A DNA stretch of 64,000 nucleotides from Vigna angularis (Eukaryota > Streptophyta > Magnoliopsida > Fabales > Fabaceae). A program made the translations under genes and the position numbers. Location of the stretch: NCBI RefSeq assembly GCF_016808095.1, contig NC_068977.1, positions 806,001-870,000 of the forward strand. The letters run 5' to 3'. Under the pieces are notes generated by a model. The model searched no databases. It was given only the letters and a program-made list of their open reading frames with translations, and was not told the origin of the DNA. Of the stretch, positions 52,041-63,825 are shown piece after piece (within the stretch, counting starts at the first letter, position 1; every line of letters starts with the position of its first letter).

Positions 52041-52859
52041 TCAAGAAAGAAGAGGGAAGGCCTTGCCCATGGCGTTGAGATTGACACAGAACCCAACCAA
52101 ATCCTGTCGATAGGGCAAATACGACTTTCTCTTATCCTCTCTCCGCATCTCTCTGTTCCTTACATAAAGCGCTTCGTGCGCCGACACCGCTGCAATTGCC
52201 GGAAACCTCTTACCACCGCCGCCAATAGCCGCAATCGCTGGAAACATCTTACTGTCTCTGCCACTCGCAACAATTTTCTTTCCGTTCTCCGATTTCACTC
52301 CCTTCTTCAACGAATTCACCGACGGCGTCAGGAACACCGCCGACTCCTTCCCCTCGCTGTTGCTCCGCCGCAGTAAATCCAGAAGTTTCCACCGCTTCGA
52401 CGACGACGATCCCGTCGATTTGCTCTTCCGACACGGCGTCGACGCTGGAGAAGGTTTCGGCGTCCACACGCAGTACGTCCCCGGCGGAACATTCTCCAGT
52501 TCGTCGTCCACCTCCGAAGACGAGCAGGACGTCGAATCTTCCAGCAGAAGCTTCCCTAGCGTACTCTGAATGGCCTCCTCACCGGAATCTCGACCTCTGC
52601 CGCCGTTCTCCGCCTCTGCAGCGAGATCACGGTCGAAGATCGGAAACGTCGGAATTTCGGCCTCCGCCACCGCTTCCAGGAACACACCGTCGGCGACCTT
52701 ACGAAACGCGACGAACTCGAAGTCGGTGTCGTTTTGGTCGAAGCGATCGTCATTTCGCGTGACCTGATCCGCGATATCGTCGAGCGTGTTGGAGGAATAC
52801 GCGCTGAAGCTTGGACACACCAACCACTCCTCCACACTCTCATGTTCTTCTTTCTGCAT
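52041..52859 (-). CDS. DUF1645 family protein
   Basis: Single-exon gene of 272 aa. Plant DUF1645 proteins are mostly uncharacterised. One rice member has been linked to stress and grain length, so the biochemical role is unknown. Features seen: an acidic, Ser-rich N-terminal half with FEFVAF (48-53) and IPTFPIFDRDL (69-79); a Ser/Lys linker, then SSSKRWKLLDLLRRSNSEGK (152-171), the conserved basic motif; and the C-terminal signature RKSYLPYRQDLVGFCVN (244-260) before NAMGKAFPLLS. FPAIAA occurs twice (206-211, 219-224). Basic stretches suggest a nuclear location, which is inference. The coding region is GC-rich compared with flanks. The first ATG in frame was used. Confidence 0.9.
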   Translation of the reverse strand: MQKEEHESVEEWLVCPSFSAYSSNTLDDIADQVTRNDDRFDQNDTDFEFVAFRKVADGVFLEAVAEAEIPTFPIFDRDLAAEAENGGRGRDSGEEAIQSTLGKLLLEDSTSCSSSEVDDELENVPPGTYCVWTPKPSPASTPCRKSKSTGSSSSKRWKLLDLLRRSNSEGKESAVFLTPSVNSLKKGVKSENGKKIVASGRDSKMFPAIAAIGGGGKRFPAIAAVSAHEALYVRNREMRREDKRKSYLPYRQDLVGFCVNLNAMGKAFPLLS

Positions 52860-52930
52860 GATTTCTTTTTTTTTTTATTGAATTTTATTATTTTGTTCTC
52901 TTCCAAGAAGCATGAGACTGAGTTTGGTGT

Positions 52931-52938
52931 TATTTATA
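52931..52938 (-). promoter_or_regulatory. TATA box of the DUF1645 gene
   Basis: TATAAATA on the minus strand, about 72-79 nt before the ATG at 52859. This predicts a start site near 52900 and a leader of roughly 40 nt containing a poly-A stretch. Confidence 0.6.
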
Positions 52939-54059
52939 CACAACTAAGAATATACAAACAGCCACCAACAATTTGGCTTTTGTTTTTTATTTAAACATTA
53001 TCTTGAGTTATAATTTTCCAAATAAAAAAGAAGTGATTAATAAATGAACTTTTTTATAAAAAATATAATTATCTTCTTTCGTTATTTTTTTTTAAATTGT
53101 GATGAATTTTAATTATTTAAATGTTACTTTCAGGGCTGGTTCACACCTCTGTTGACCAATGACCATATGGAACATGTTTACACTTTCACTTCATCCATAA
53201 TGCATATACATAGTGACAACAAAACCCTTATTTATTTATTTATTTATTTATTTATTTTTCTTTATTTTGTCGTCAAACAACTGTCTTCTAACTTTGTATC
53301 TATTTATATTTTTAGAATAAAAGAGGTCTTATTTAAATTTTTATTTTTATTTGCAATTTCATAATATAAATATTCCGACCAACCAAAATTAATATAAGTA
53401 ACATGATAACAATATTTTTATAATAAAAAATTAATATATTTATAAAACAATATGGCAAAACCAAAGAGATTATTTTAAAAATATAAACATATTTTTGAAC
53501 ACCTTATAATATAATAAATGCTGCTATTGTTTTTCTATTTCATTGGTTAAAGTTTGAAGTTAAAGATACTTAGTAACGTAAAGAGAAAGTAATATATACA
53601 CGCACATATGTTTGTTTCACATAGCAACGAACCTTGTTTTGTCTTGTAATGTTTTTCACACTTCTGCGGATTGTGTGCTAACTGTTTTTCTCTAGAAAGG
53701 CATATAACTACGATAATTACTTATAATTTTTATGTTGGCTTACGTATGATACATGAAAGTGGCAAAAAGTTAATGTTCTTATTTTGTTAATATATTTGAT
53801 TTTTAAGGCAGGGACAAAGTTGAGGCTTGGTTGACGGGGCAATACTTCCAATCAACAGCTACATGGAAAAAAAAACAAAAAGACAAAAAAAACAATTCTT
53901 GTCATGGCTTCTTTTAGTAAGAAATGTGGTAGATTTGGGAATGTTTATTATGAGGCTTAGAGTGTGCATGAAAATTTTGGCAAAATGTTGTTTTCATTAC
54001 TTCGATGTTTTGGGACATTATGATGGGACTATTCCTAATCTTAAGATTATGTATTAATT

Positions 54060-54240
54060 AGGGAGTGAGGGAGATTAGGGGGTGAAGGAGAGTGATTAGA
54101 TGGATTTTATGGAATAGAAAAAGAATTATGGTGTTGTTTGGATTAAGAGATTTGAAAGAATTAACAAAAGGGATTTAAAGAAAAAATTTGTGAGAGTTTG
54201 TGAATGATGTGATGAATATGATAGATTAAAATCATTAGTT
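54060..54240. mobile_element. PIF/Harbinger-like MITE fragment
   Basis: GTGTTGTTTGGATTAAGAGA, then AAAAAATTTGTGAGAGTTTG, is a diverged copy of the left-end sequence seen at the window's left edge and at 12.73 kb. No inverted partner is present, so this is a partial copy. Confidence 0.45.
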
Positions 54241-54499
54241 AAGCTAGCAACAAATATAAGCTAGTCAAACTTAATAAAGCAAACTTATTTTAACTCGACA
54301 AGATTGACAAACTGGGTTTACCTTGACAAGCTCGGTCGGTAAGCACAACAAGCTCATTTAAGTGGTTATAATCAATTCCAACAACAATGAATTGATTCTA
54401 CCACTCTCATAATCGATTATACCAAACTAGAATCGATTCTATCACTTCAATGACTACATAATCGATTGTGTCAGTTATATCCATATTTCCATAATCGAT

Positions 54500-54833
54500 C
54501 GCTACAAGAAAAATATGTATTATTGATGGTCAAAATCCGTCAATAATAATGTAGTTGATAATATTTACCGACAAAATTTTATATCTATCAGTAATTATCT
54601 ATAAAAATATGTCAAAAAATGAAATATGAATTATTGACAAATTTATTGGCGAATTTTTCTGTTGGTAAATAAAATAAACTAGCGACAATATTTTTCCTAT
54701 AAATATATATTATCAATGAATTTATCAATAAAATATCTATCAGTAATTAAAATTTAAAAATTTAATAGTAAAATCTTTGATAATTTAAATCTGTAAGTAA
54801 AATTCTGTCAGTAATTTTATGATTTTTTTAGTG
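54500..54833. mobile_element. Small CACTA-like element
   Basis: The left end is CGCTACAAGAAAAATATG (consensus CACTACAAGAAAAAT). The right end is TTTTTTTAGTG, whose complement starts CACTAAAAAAA. The interior holds repeats such as AATTATTGACAAATTTATTG and ATCTATCAGTAATT on both strands. The expected 3-bp duplication is not visible, so ends may have mutated. It is non-coding and 334 bp long. A related repeat tract lies at about 55140-55350. Confidence 0.55.
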
Positions 54834-55664
54834 TTCCACCATTCCATTACCACTACTATACTTGATTTCATCTCACACAACGCTCTCCTGGAATCTTGAG
54901 CTTTTTTGTTCAAAATAGAGTAAGAGTACTTTGTTTTTTCCATTTAAATGAATAATTCACCTTTTTCAATCTTTGCAACTTATTTCCTTTTTCACACAAA
55001 TTAACTCTCTCAAATCTTCTCATATGCATGAAAACAAACACGAAAGTCGATGAAAAATTTGTCTTCACATATCCGCTCAAACAATAGACATATGAAAACA
55101 AACACAACATAAGTAATTTTTTGTTTTAAAATCACCGTGACTAAATTAAAAGAAAATTACAAACAAGTAAATTTATCGATAATAATAAAAATTCCTCAAT
55201 AAATCAAATTTACTAAAAAAATATCAATAACTAAAAATTTGTTAATAAAATAATTTTTAATAAATTTTGTTAATAAATTAAAATATTTAATATTAATTAT
55301 CTATAAATAAATTAATTGATGATTAATAATGGTGCTCATAAGATAAGATATTATTAATATATTACTAGACATTTGAATTAGGTAACCAAATTCATTGGTT
55401 ATGTATATTGACATACTCCACACTTATACATTGATAGCCAAACAAACTCAATTTTAATTAATGAACCAAACATATTAAAAAGTGGTTTATCATTTCTTTT
55501 ATACCATAATAATACTGCAAGGCAATATTTGATTAACCTAACTACCCTCCTAGACGCATTTAGCCATTATTATATTCCTAAATGTAAAGAAGTCACAATC
55601 TAATTATTTTCTTATCAAGTTGGCATTGAGAATCTTATGCACAATCTTGAGAGTGATTTTTCAC

Positions 55665-55722
<58 letters not shown>
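55665..55722. repeat. (TA)n microsatellite
   Basis: AT dinucleotide run of nearly 60 bp, with one C at the left. Confidence 0.95.
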
Positions 55723-55723
<1 letters not shown>

Positions 55724-57551
55724 GTGTGATGATATATATTATAATTGTAAATGGTATTTAGAAATATTTGTAGGAGAATATTAAAGACAAATTGCAAGAG
55801 TGAGTAATTAAAAATGTTTGATAATAGTTAAGAGAATGTTGATATCAATTATAAAAGGTCAATAATAATTTAAAATGTATGAGGGTATCATAGGACTTAT
55901 TTAACTAACTTATAACTAATAAAGCACGTGTTAATTTACCTAACTTTATACCGTAACTTACTTTTTTTCTTTAATTTGATCTTAGTAATTGAACACGTGA
56001 ATTCTTTTATTTATTTTTTAAATTGTTAAAATTAATACAAAATTAATACAAAATTAAAGCTACAATTAATCAATAATATATATTTGTTCACAAAGACAAA
56101 AATATATACGATTTATATAAAAAGTTATAGACGTGTGGAGTTTTATATTTATCAAATTTTCAGCATATAAGTTTACAATTAACGCTTCTAATTCAATCTA
56201 TTAACTTGATAACTATGGATTTTAAATTAGTTATTATCAGCTGGTTTTGATACATATAACCTAAAAAGGTGGCAGCCATTTCAGTTCTAGAAAAGTTGCT
56301 TCATTTCTGCGCACACAGTTTGACTGATATAATGAATGTGCGTTTATCCTTTTTTTTTAATTCAAAAGAAAAAAAGTGAGTTTTGTTTTTGTAATGGAAG
56401 AAAAAGTGATATTACATAATATAAAATGTATTGTGTGTAACTTTTCAGAAGAAATATTATATTCTTTCACGTTCTTCAAGAAAGAACGTGATTAGTTAAC
56501 TAATATAAAAACTTATACATTTTCTTTATTAAAATATTATGGAGATTATTAAAATAATAATAAAAGCAAAACTCTTATTAATTGAGTGGATATTACATAA
56601 GTTTCTTATCAATAAAATATTTTTTTTATGTGTTATACATGTGATTTTAGAATATTGTCAAAATCAATGAGTTGTTAATGCAATCAAGTATTCCACGTAA
56701 GTTCTTAACATTTATATATTGAGTATAAGAGAGGGAATATGAAAAGTTGAAGAAAGAAAGAAAGAAAGAAAAATATCTATTTTTCAGTTAAGAAACTTAT
56801 TAATAAAAACATGTATTAATTAAAATTAATTGAATTGCTTAAAATTAAATGATTTCTAATATGAAAACCGATGAACGAGTTAATTAGCCGTTCATGTGTT
56901 TCACATTCCATGATTCACGAACACAATTAGGTTAGTTTGACGATGTTTTTTCGTGTAAAATGCCATATATTTTTTCCATTTTTGTAATTGATTATTAATT
57001 AATATTTTACTTAGAGATTAATTAATTTTCAATTAATATTGCACACACTTGACCCTACAAAAAATCTGCGTGACCCAAGAATATTGGGTAAGTGGGAAAG
57101 TTAGTCTAAACAGTTGGGTGCATGCAATGATGACTAACAATGGCGGAAATTACCACTTTCCACCATTTTTCCAAAAAGCTTAATGGAGTTTGAAAGTGTT
57201 TGATTTTAAGTCTTCATTGCTTTATTCTAGAATTAATGAATGTGCCCATAGGCATGGACTTTCTCTAGAAGAAATTATATATATCTATAGTCCAACAATC
57301 TATGTATATCTTTAAGAATAAGTTTTAAATTAAAAAAAAAGTATATTCCCATCACCTTGATGAATGGGAAAGAATAATATGTTAGTTTATTATTAAGCAC
57401 AACATGTTGCCATTTTGATCATTATATAATATGGATTAGGCTCACAAATCAAAAACCTCATTAGGAAGAAACCGAATAATTGAATATTAATGCATCAACT
57501 AGCTATCACTTGCCCAATAAACTTGAAGGACATATTTTCATTTATTTTGAA

Positions 57552-57555
<4 letters not shown>

Positions 57556-57601
<46 letters not shown>
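57556..57601. repeat. (TA)n microsatellite
   Basis: Uninterrupted AT dinucleotide run of about 46 bp. Confidence 0.95.
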
Positions 57602-57605
<4 letters not shown>

Positions 57606-60600
57606 AACTATCAAATTCAAACTTAATTTTTTATTTACATAATTGAGTAAAAAGATTCCTTAATTGGAATAAAAAATAATTTATGAAAATAATGGAATTC
57701 ATTTAAAAAAAATCCAATTCAAAAGCATATATAAAATTGTCTTATTTGGGCTATTTATAGTTTTGAGTATATTTTATTTTTCAATTTATTAATTTAGTAT
57801 CTCAAACATATTTGAATTAGTGTAAAACCATGCAATGAAAAATATTCAATTTATATATTTTAAAACTAAATTTAATCTTGATTAAATAAAAAAAAATAAC
57901 TGAGAATTTTAATAAGTCAAATTCAAATAATTAATTTATAAACAGCTCAATTTACGCACATAATTATATGTAATAAAAATAAATAATGTTCTAACAATTT
58001 AATTTCCTTATAATAAGAAAACTACCTTCTTTTTTAAATTTTTTTCTCCGTTTATTCTCATTACAAGGGATTTCTTCATACAACTTATCACAATCTTATT
58101 TTTTTAAGTTTTTTATTTATAGAATTGAATCTCATATTTTTCTTCTGATTGAGTTCTATTCCAACTAAAATAACGTTAGAAATACTCAAAATATTATAGA
58201 ATGTGAAAATAAAAATAGGGGACATTTTCAGGTTTTGGTAAAGCTTGATTTCCTTGTACACATATGTTTGAAATACTATTACAATTAATTATTAAGCACA
58301 GGACCTGGTGTTCTTGAAAGTCAGAACAATTAAATAGATTAAATATTACATTTCCAAGCACAAAAATAAAAATAAAATTAGAGGTAGATACATGATAAGG
58401 ACATTATAAGATTTCATAAGAGATGATTTCTTAATTAACTTTATGATTTGACATACTGCCATAATATTGTAGATAAGTACCCATCTAACCTACAAGTTTT
58501 AAGAAACAAAAATAAAATTACAGACTATTAAATTAGCTTTCACATTACAATGTTTAAGACTTGGAATAGAACTAACTACTACATTATATATAACTTTCTA
58601 CTTGATTAAGGAAAAGTCACTGAAATTAAGTATAAACCAGATTGAGATTCTATTGAATATATACTTTTTTTATTGCCTAGGATGAAAATTTCAAAGCACG
58701 CTTTAAATAATTTGACAAGCTTTTAAGCATACCAAGGAAACTATTTTCATCATTCGAAGTGAGATAAGAGTTTGACAAACTTGTAAAGAATTTATTATTA
58801 TTGTAATTTTTAATTTACACTAGCGTTGGATTTTGGACATAAGTCAACGAATTTTTCTATACAATAAAAACAAAAATTTGAAAAAGTTATTTGCGAAAAC
58901 TTAGAAATTAATACGTATAAATTATTTCTACTTAATAAACTATTTTTTTTGTCTCTAAAAGTCCTTGTAGGAAATAAAAAACCTAAATAACTTTACACAA
59001 CAAGTTTTGGGTTAAACCCCATTTTTGGCATTCCTTTTGTTTTCCCATTGAAAAGATTCTTCACATCCCTATCATGAATGAATGATTAGTAAAATAGTAA
59101 TTCACATTGATGCATTCTTGTTATTAATTTGGCAACTATAAAGTTACATTGTTTTTTCAAAAGGAAAAATCTTTGATGGGGTCTAAAGATTTTCTTCTAG
59201 AAAGCACTTAATCATACACTAATTTACCCTAAGAAAAAGTAATATATTCAATAACAAGATACATATCTATAGTCTAAACTTAATCTTTTCCTTTTAGTTT
59301 CAGAGCAATAGTGCTAATTAGATAAACTTAATCTTAAAGCTCATTCCCCAAGTCAGCACCTTTCTAGAAGTATGACCTCACGTGAAAATCTATTTGAACT
59401 TCTACTTTATACTAGGATCCGTTAAATAACTATTAAAATTATATTTCTAATTAGTACTTTTTGACTCTAAACTTTTAGATAAACAAATAAATCTACAATT
59501 TCCAAATAATATCAGAGTAGAAGCTCAATATAAGTAATAAGTAATATTTTTATGTTATTCTTTTCATTTAATTAGTTTAGTGTATTGATTTTAAAGTTTA
59601 TGAATTGCCTTAAACAATGTCATTTTCTTAACAATACTATCTAGAAGATAGTAATAAGTTTCTAATGAGCAGCCTCCAAACTTTGCTCAGCATATGAAAT
59701 TAGTGGGTTGTGTGGATAGGTATAAATTATATATTAAATGATTGTTTACATTGGCCACCATAATGCTTTTCTTACCTTTAATGGATGATGGCTGCATGAG
59801 ACAGCACATACATAGGAATTAATAATGACAAACCTTTCCCATGCAGCCTTTCTCTTCTGTCCTACTAACCCACTCTTGGTATTCTGTTCTGTGTAGGATT
59901 GTAACACTACTTTATATTTCTAGATCATATTGAATCTCAACAAATATTACAACTATTTACACAAGTATACACATTCCTATTTCTTATTGTATTCTTTATG
60001 CTATTATTTCTTTAGATTCTTTTCTCTCATACAAGAACAGCTACATAGGACATAGAGGTAGCAGTGTTTCGATCATGCACTAGTGGAAAAACAAATACAT
60101 GGATCCTTTTTGGTTTAAATAGCTAATCTGCTACTGATATATTTTAACCTGTTTCATCCACATGGTTCATGGCTGTTATATGAAAAAGAGGAATGGATGA
60201 TTTCTTTCATATGCCTCAGATTAGAGAAAAGAAATTGAACACATATCAGCAACTGGATCCATACTTTATATAAAGGCATCAATGGCAAAGATGAGAAAAG
60301 AAAATAGTTGGGAAAAATTTGTTAATGACAGGGACAGAACATCTTTTTATGACAGTGTACAGGAGAAATGGAGGAAAGGAATGAGACCATTTCATGTGTA
60401 AGAATTAATAACTAGCCATAGTTAGTTAGTTGTAGTTGGTGAGTATTGCAGAAATAGGGATGAAGTTAGGAGTAAAGGAATGAAAACGAATCCTAGTTGT
60501 TAAGTATAGGAAAAATAAAGTCCTATATCTACCAGAGACAATATCAACACAAGGCAATCATTATCATGAAAATCGGATTTTTATACTGAAATCTACATTC

Positions 60601-60844
60601 TAAGATGAAGGATAGTGAAGGCCTCTCAAAAACCTATGATTCAAATTACATGCATTCAATAAATAGTTCTTTTGACAACTACCCTAAGAGCTTTACAACA
60701 TGGATTCATGAACAAGCCTAACTAGAGTTTGTCTGTTTTTTAAATATATAAATAATGTAGAATTGTATAGGTTTTTCTTTCATATTTTGGACCTTGTATT
60801 TTTTGGACCAAGCTACATGTCGGGCTGGTTATGTTACCAGCCGA

Positions 60845-61022
60845 ATTTTTATGCTTCCAATCGAGCCATTTTGCTTCTAGCCAAGCTCTCTTGCTTCTAG
60901 CTAAGCTTCCATGTTTTTCCTGTTAAGCTTCCCTGTTTCCAACTGAGCTCCCCTACTTCCAACCAAGTTCCCTTGCTTCCGGTTGAGCTCCCATGCTTCC
61001 AATTTAGCTTCCATGTTTCCAT
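60845..61022. repeat. 20-bp tandem array in left LTR copy
   Basis: About eight or nine units of the type GAGCTCCCATGCTTCCAACC, with substitutions. The array ends at a poly-T tract where the LTR copy is truncated. Confidence 0.85.
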
Positions 61023-61720
61023 TCCTTTTTTTTTTTGAGAAGATAAGTGCATTATCATACTTAGCTTGGGAGAAGAAAATTGAAGAGTTGCATCTTTTCT
61101 TTGCTAGGAGTAGCAAATATTATATACTTAGTTTATGCATTCTTTGAATTCTTTTCCATTCATTAATTGTTTTTTTCTTTATTCCAAACTTTTCTCTTGA
61201 AAATATTGCAACTCCACCTCCATTGTCCATTGTTTAAAACTCCTCCACAAATATTTCCAAGTAACATCTTGAGTTATTGTTACTCCTAGTTTACAACTAA
61301 CTCAAAGTGGATATACCAAAGATTTTATGAAATGGGCTTTCTAGTTTCTCTTAAAGATGTAGTCCAAAATGCAATGAGACCCTCTTTTAATGTTGTCTTT
61401 ATATATACCTTGTTTATGGAACAAAAATTAATTGGGATTATGTTTGATGTTTATTGCAAAAAGATATTTGATCCAAGAAGTAATAAACATTTGAAGTTGT
61501 GGATCCTAATACACCCCTGAGGATAATTCCTTTCAAGAGGGAAGGAATGATGATAACCATCCTAAGGGTTTACAACATGGGTCCATGGACAAGACCAACT
61601 TTAGTTTTCATGATTTCTTTTTTAAATATATAAAAGTAATGTGGAATTGTATAGGTTTTTCTTTAACATTTTGGACCTTGTATTTTTGGACCAAGCTAGG
61701 TTGGTTATGATACCAGTCGA

Positions 61721-62010
61721 GTTCTCATGCTTCAAATTGAGCTCTCCTGCTTCAAATTGAGTTATGTTTCCATCTGAGCTCTCCTATTTCCAATCGAGCT
61801 CTCATGTTTCCCGCCGAGCTTCCTTATTTCCAACTGAGTTTTCTTACTTCTAGCCGAGCTACCATGTTTCCAATCGAGCTCCTCTGCTTCGAGTCAAGTT
61901 CCTATACTTCCAACCGAGCTCCCATGATTCCATCTAAGCTCCCATGTTGACCTATCGAGCTCCTACTTTGTTTAACGAGTTTCCATGCTTCCTGTCGAGT
62001 TGGTTATCCT
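61721..62010. repeat. 20-bp tandem array in right LTR copy
   Basis: About fourteen units of the type GAGCTCTCATGTTTCCAATC, the same family as the array in the left LTR copy but longer, so the unit number changed independently. Confidence 0.85.
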
Positions 62011-62149
62011 GTTGCCAAGCTCCATACTGATTATCGAGCTATGTGCTAGAAGTCAGTTCATTATTCTAGAACACCTCATGTGGAGCACATTAAGCACACG
62101 GTGTAAAGGCACACAATGCGTGAAGTGACACTTGTCCCTTGATCTGTTA

Positions 62150-62346
62150 TGTTGGGAATACAAGTGTGAGTCAAAGTCCCACATTGGATAGAAATGAGAA
62201 AATAGAACACTATATAAAGATGAAAGACCCATTAACCCATTACCTTAAGGTTTTGGATAGAGAGTGGTGTCAATCCCTTATATGGTTGGTTTCAGATCTT
62301 AGTGGTGTTTGTGTCTCCCCGGTGAACCTCCTCGATAGACCCAACA
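62150..62346 (+). mobile_element. Small solo LTR nested in gypsy-like LTR
   Basis: A 197-bp unit with perfect 7-bp inverted ends (TGTTGGG ... CCCAACA) and an internal TATA-like ACACTATATAAAGATG. It is flanked by TGTTA (62145-62149) and CGTTA (62347-62351), a 5-bp duplication with one C/T difference. No primer-binding site follows, so it is a solo LTR. The surrounding gypsy-like LTR resumes after it. Confidence 0.75.
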
Positions 62347-62413
62347 CGTTATTCATGGCGTGAAATTGGAGGTCTTTTTCGTATAAATAGAGACCTCCAT
62401 CATTGTTAAAAAC

Positions 62414-62919
62414 TAGAGCTGTCAAAATGGGTCACAACCCGTGGGCCAACCCGACCCACCACGGGTTCGGGCCGGGTTGAGTTTGAAAAAATTATATATT
62501 TTTATGCGCATCAGATTTAAACCAGGCTCATTTAAACCCGGCTCATGCGGGTTGAACCAACCCACCTACCTAATTTTATTTTATTAAAATTTAATTTTAA
62601 TTTTATAAACAAAATATTTATTATTTTTTTTTGCTTGAAAAAATTATTTAAGTTCCTTATTTTCAAAATTAATTAAACACTCATGTTGGGAGTGCAATTT
62701 AGGAGTGAAATTTGTTTAGATTTGAATTATAGAAAGTTTGTAATTTTTTTTTTAAAAAAAAATTGTAATTAAGTGAGCCAATCCGATTACCTATCAATCC
62801 GTGGTGGGTCGGACCGGATTTGAATTTTTCTGACTCGTTAATAAATGAGCTAGGTTAGGTTGGCTCGCTAATGACCAACCCGTGGTGAGCCGGAACGGGT
62901 GACCTGTTTTGACAACTAT
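62414..62919. mobile_element. hAT-type MITE
   Basis: The ends TAGAGCTGTCAAAATGGGTC and, in complement, ATAGTTGTCAAAACAGGTC are imperfect inverted repeats. The subterminal regions carry ACCCGTGGGCCAACCCGACC-type GC-rich motifs around an AT-rich centre. It is flanked by TTAAAAAC (62406-62413) and ATAAAAAC (62920-62927), an 8-bp duplication with one mismatch. It is non-coding, 506 bp. Confidence 0.75.
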
Positions 62920-62990
62920 ATAAAAACGAATGCTTAATGAAACTCTATTAAGATCACTCCAAACCATTTTATTTTTTAAGTCCCATAGTT

Positions 62991-63774
62991 AGAGGTTCTG
63001 GATTAGCTTCCTCTAACCTCCTTCCCTATAATAGGCCTAACCTTTTTAGAAATTGTTTCTCACTGACCACACTACACACATCAACACCGAACCATCTCTA
63101 TTTTGTCACTGATCCAAGCCCGACCTGTCTTCATGGAGCACATGATGTCATCATCAATAAGTAGTTTAGTACACTAATTTGTTTTTCTATATTTTGGTAT
63201 GGACACCACAGAGAGGTTTCGAAAGACAGATGATAGATATGCTTGTCTTTATCCAAGCATGCATAAGAATAATTTGTTAAGTATTTAAGTTATAAAATGT
63301 ATTCAATTGAAGAAAATTAGTAGCTTGCAATAATACAATGATTCTAATGAGTAATCAATGTAATCTATAACCATTTTTAGTAGCTTGCAATAATACACCG
63401 TGACCCTAAGTATTTCAAAAAACAGCCACCTCACCATCTCTTCTGAAGGCTTGATTCAAGAAAGAAATAGTGGTCAAGAGGAAGATCTCTAAAGAGGGTG
63501 TCTTCTGCTCCCTCAAGATATAGAAAAGGATACTGTCAAAAGATAGTGTGATTAGCAGAGCTTCTGGTCTTCCAATATCATTAATTTAAAATCAAAATCT
63601 GTCAAAAGATAACTCTACCAATAGCCTATGATGCATAAGTAGGGGTTTCACAGCTTGGTTGATTATATATAATTCAATTTCTCCAGCTTCAGTACTCTTC
63701 ATGAAAACAATTATCACATTTGAGCTTGTTCTCTAAATTTGATACTAACCTAAGCAATCATTGTGTAAAACATA

Positions 63775-63825
<51 letters not shown>

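Larger units (their letters stand above)
52939..60672. other. AT-rich gene-poor region
   Basis: No gene is supported across nearly 8 kb. It contains a TTTA microsatellite (about 53228-53258), a MITE fragment, CACTA-like repeats and two long TA runs, listed separately. Short open frames, for example 53827-54057, show no family signature. Confidence 0.5.
60673..62990 (+). mobile_element. Truncated Ty3/gypsy-like LTR element remnant
   Basis: The segment starting TGACAACTACCCTAAGAGC at 60673 is repeated at 61551 (TGATAACCATCCTAAGGG). Both continue with CTTTACAACATGGATTCATG-like sequence, TTTTTAAATATATAAA, GGACCTTGTATTTTTGGACC and a 20-bp array. These are the LTR copies. The short interior ends in the polypurine-like tract TCAAGAGGGAAGGAATGA directly before the second LTR. 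The left LTR is cut inside the array and nearly all internal coding sequence is gone. The right LTR contains a solo LTR and a hAT MITE, so its end, perhaps near 62990, is uncertain. The gypsy assignment rests on LTR and tract resemblance. Confidence 0.65.

Noticed and set aside
59790..59848. Perfect 9-bp inverted repeat GGCTGCATG / CATGCAGCC as a miRNA hairpin
   Set aside because: The stem is too short, the loop is about 41 nt, and no known miRNA sequence is visible.
61332..61520. 62-codon plus-strand frame before the polypurine tract
   Set aside because: It is in the right place for a pol end but shows no integrase or reverse transcriptase motif, so coding status cannot be supported.
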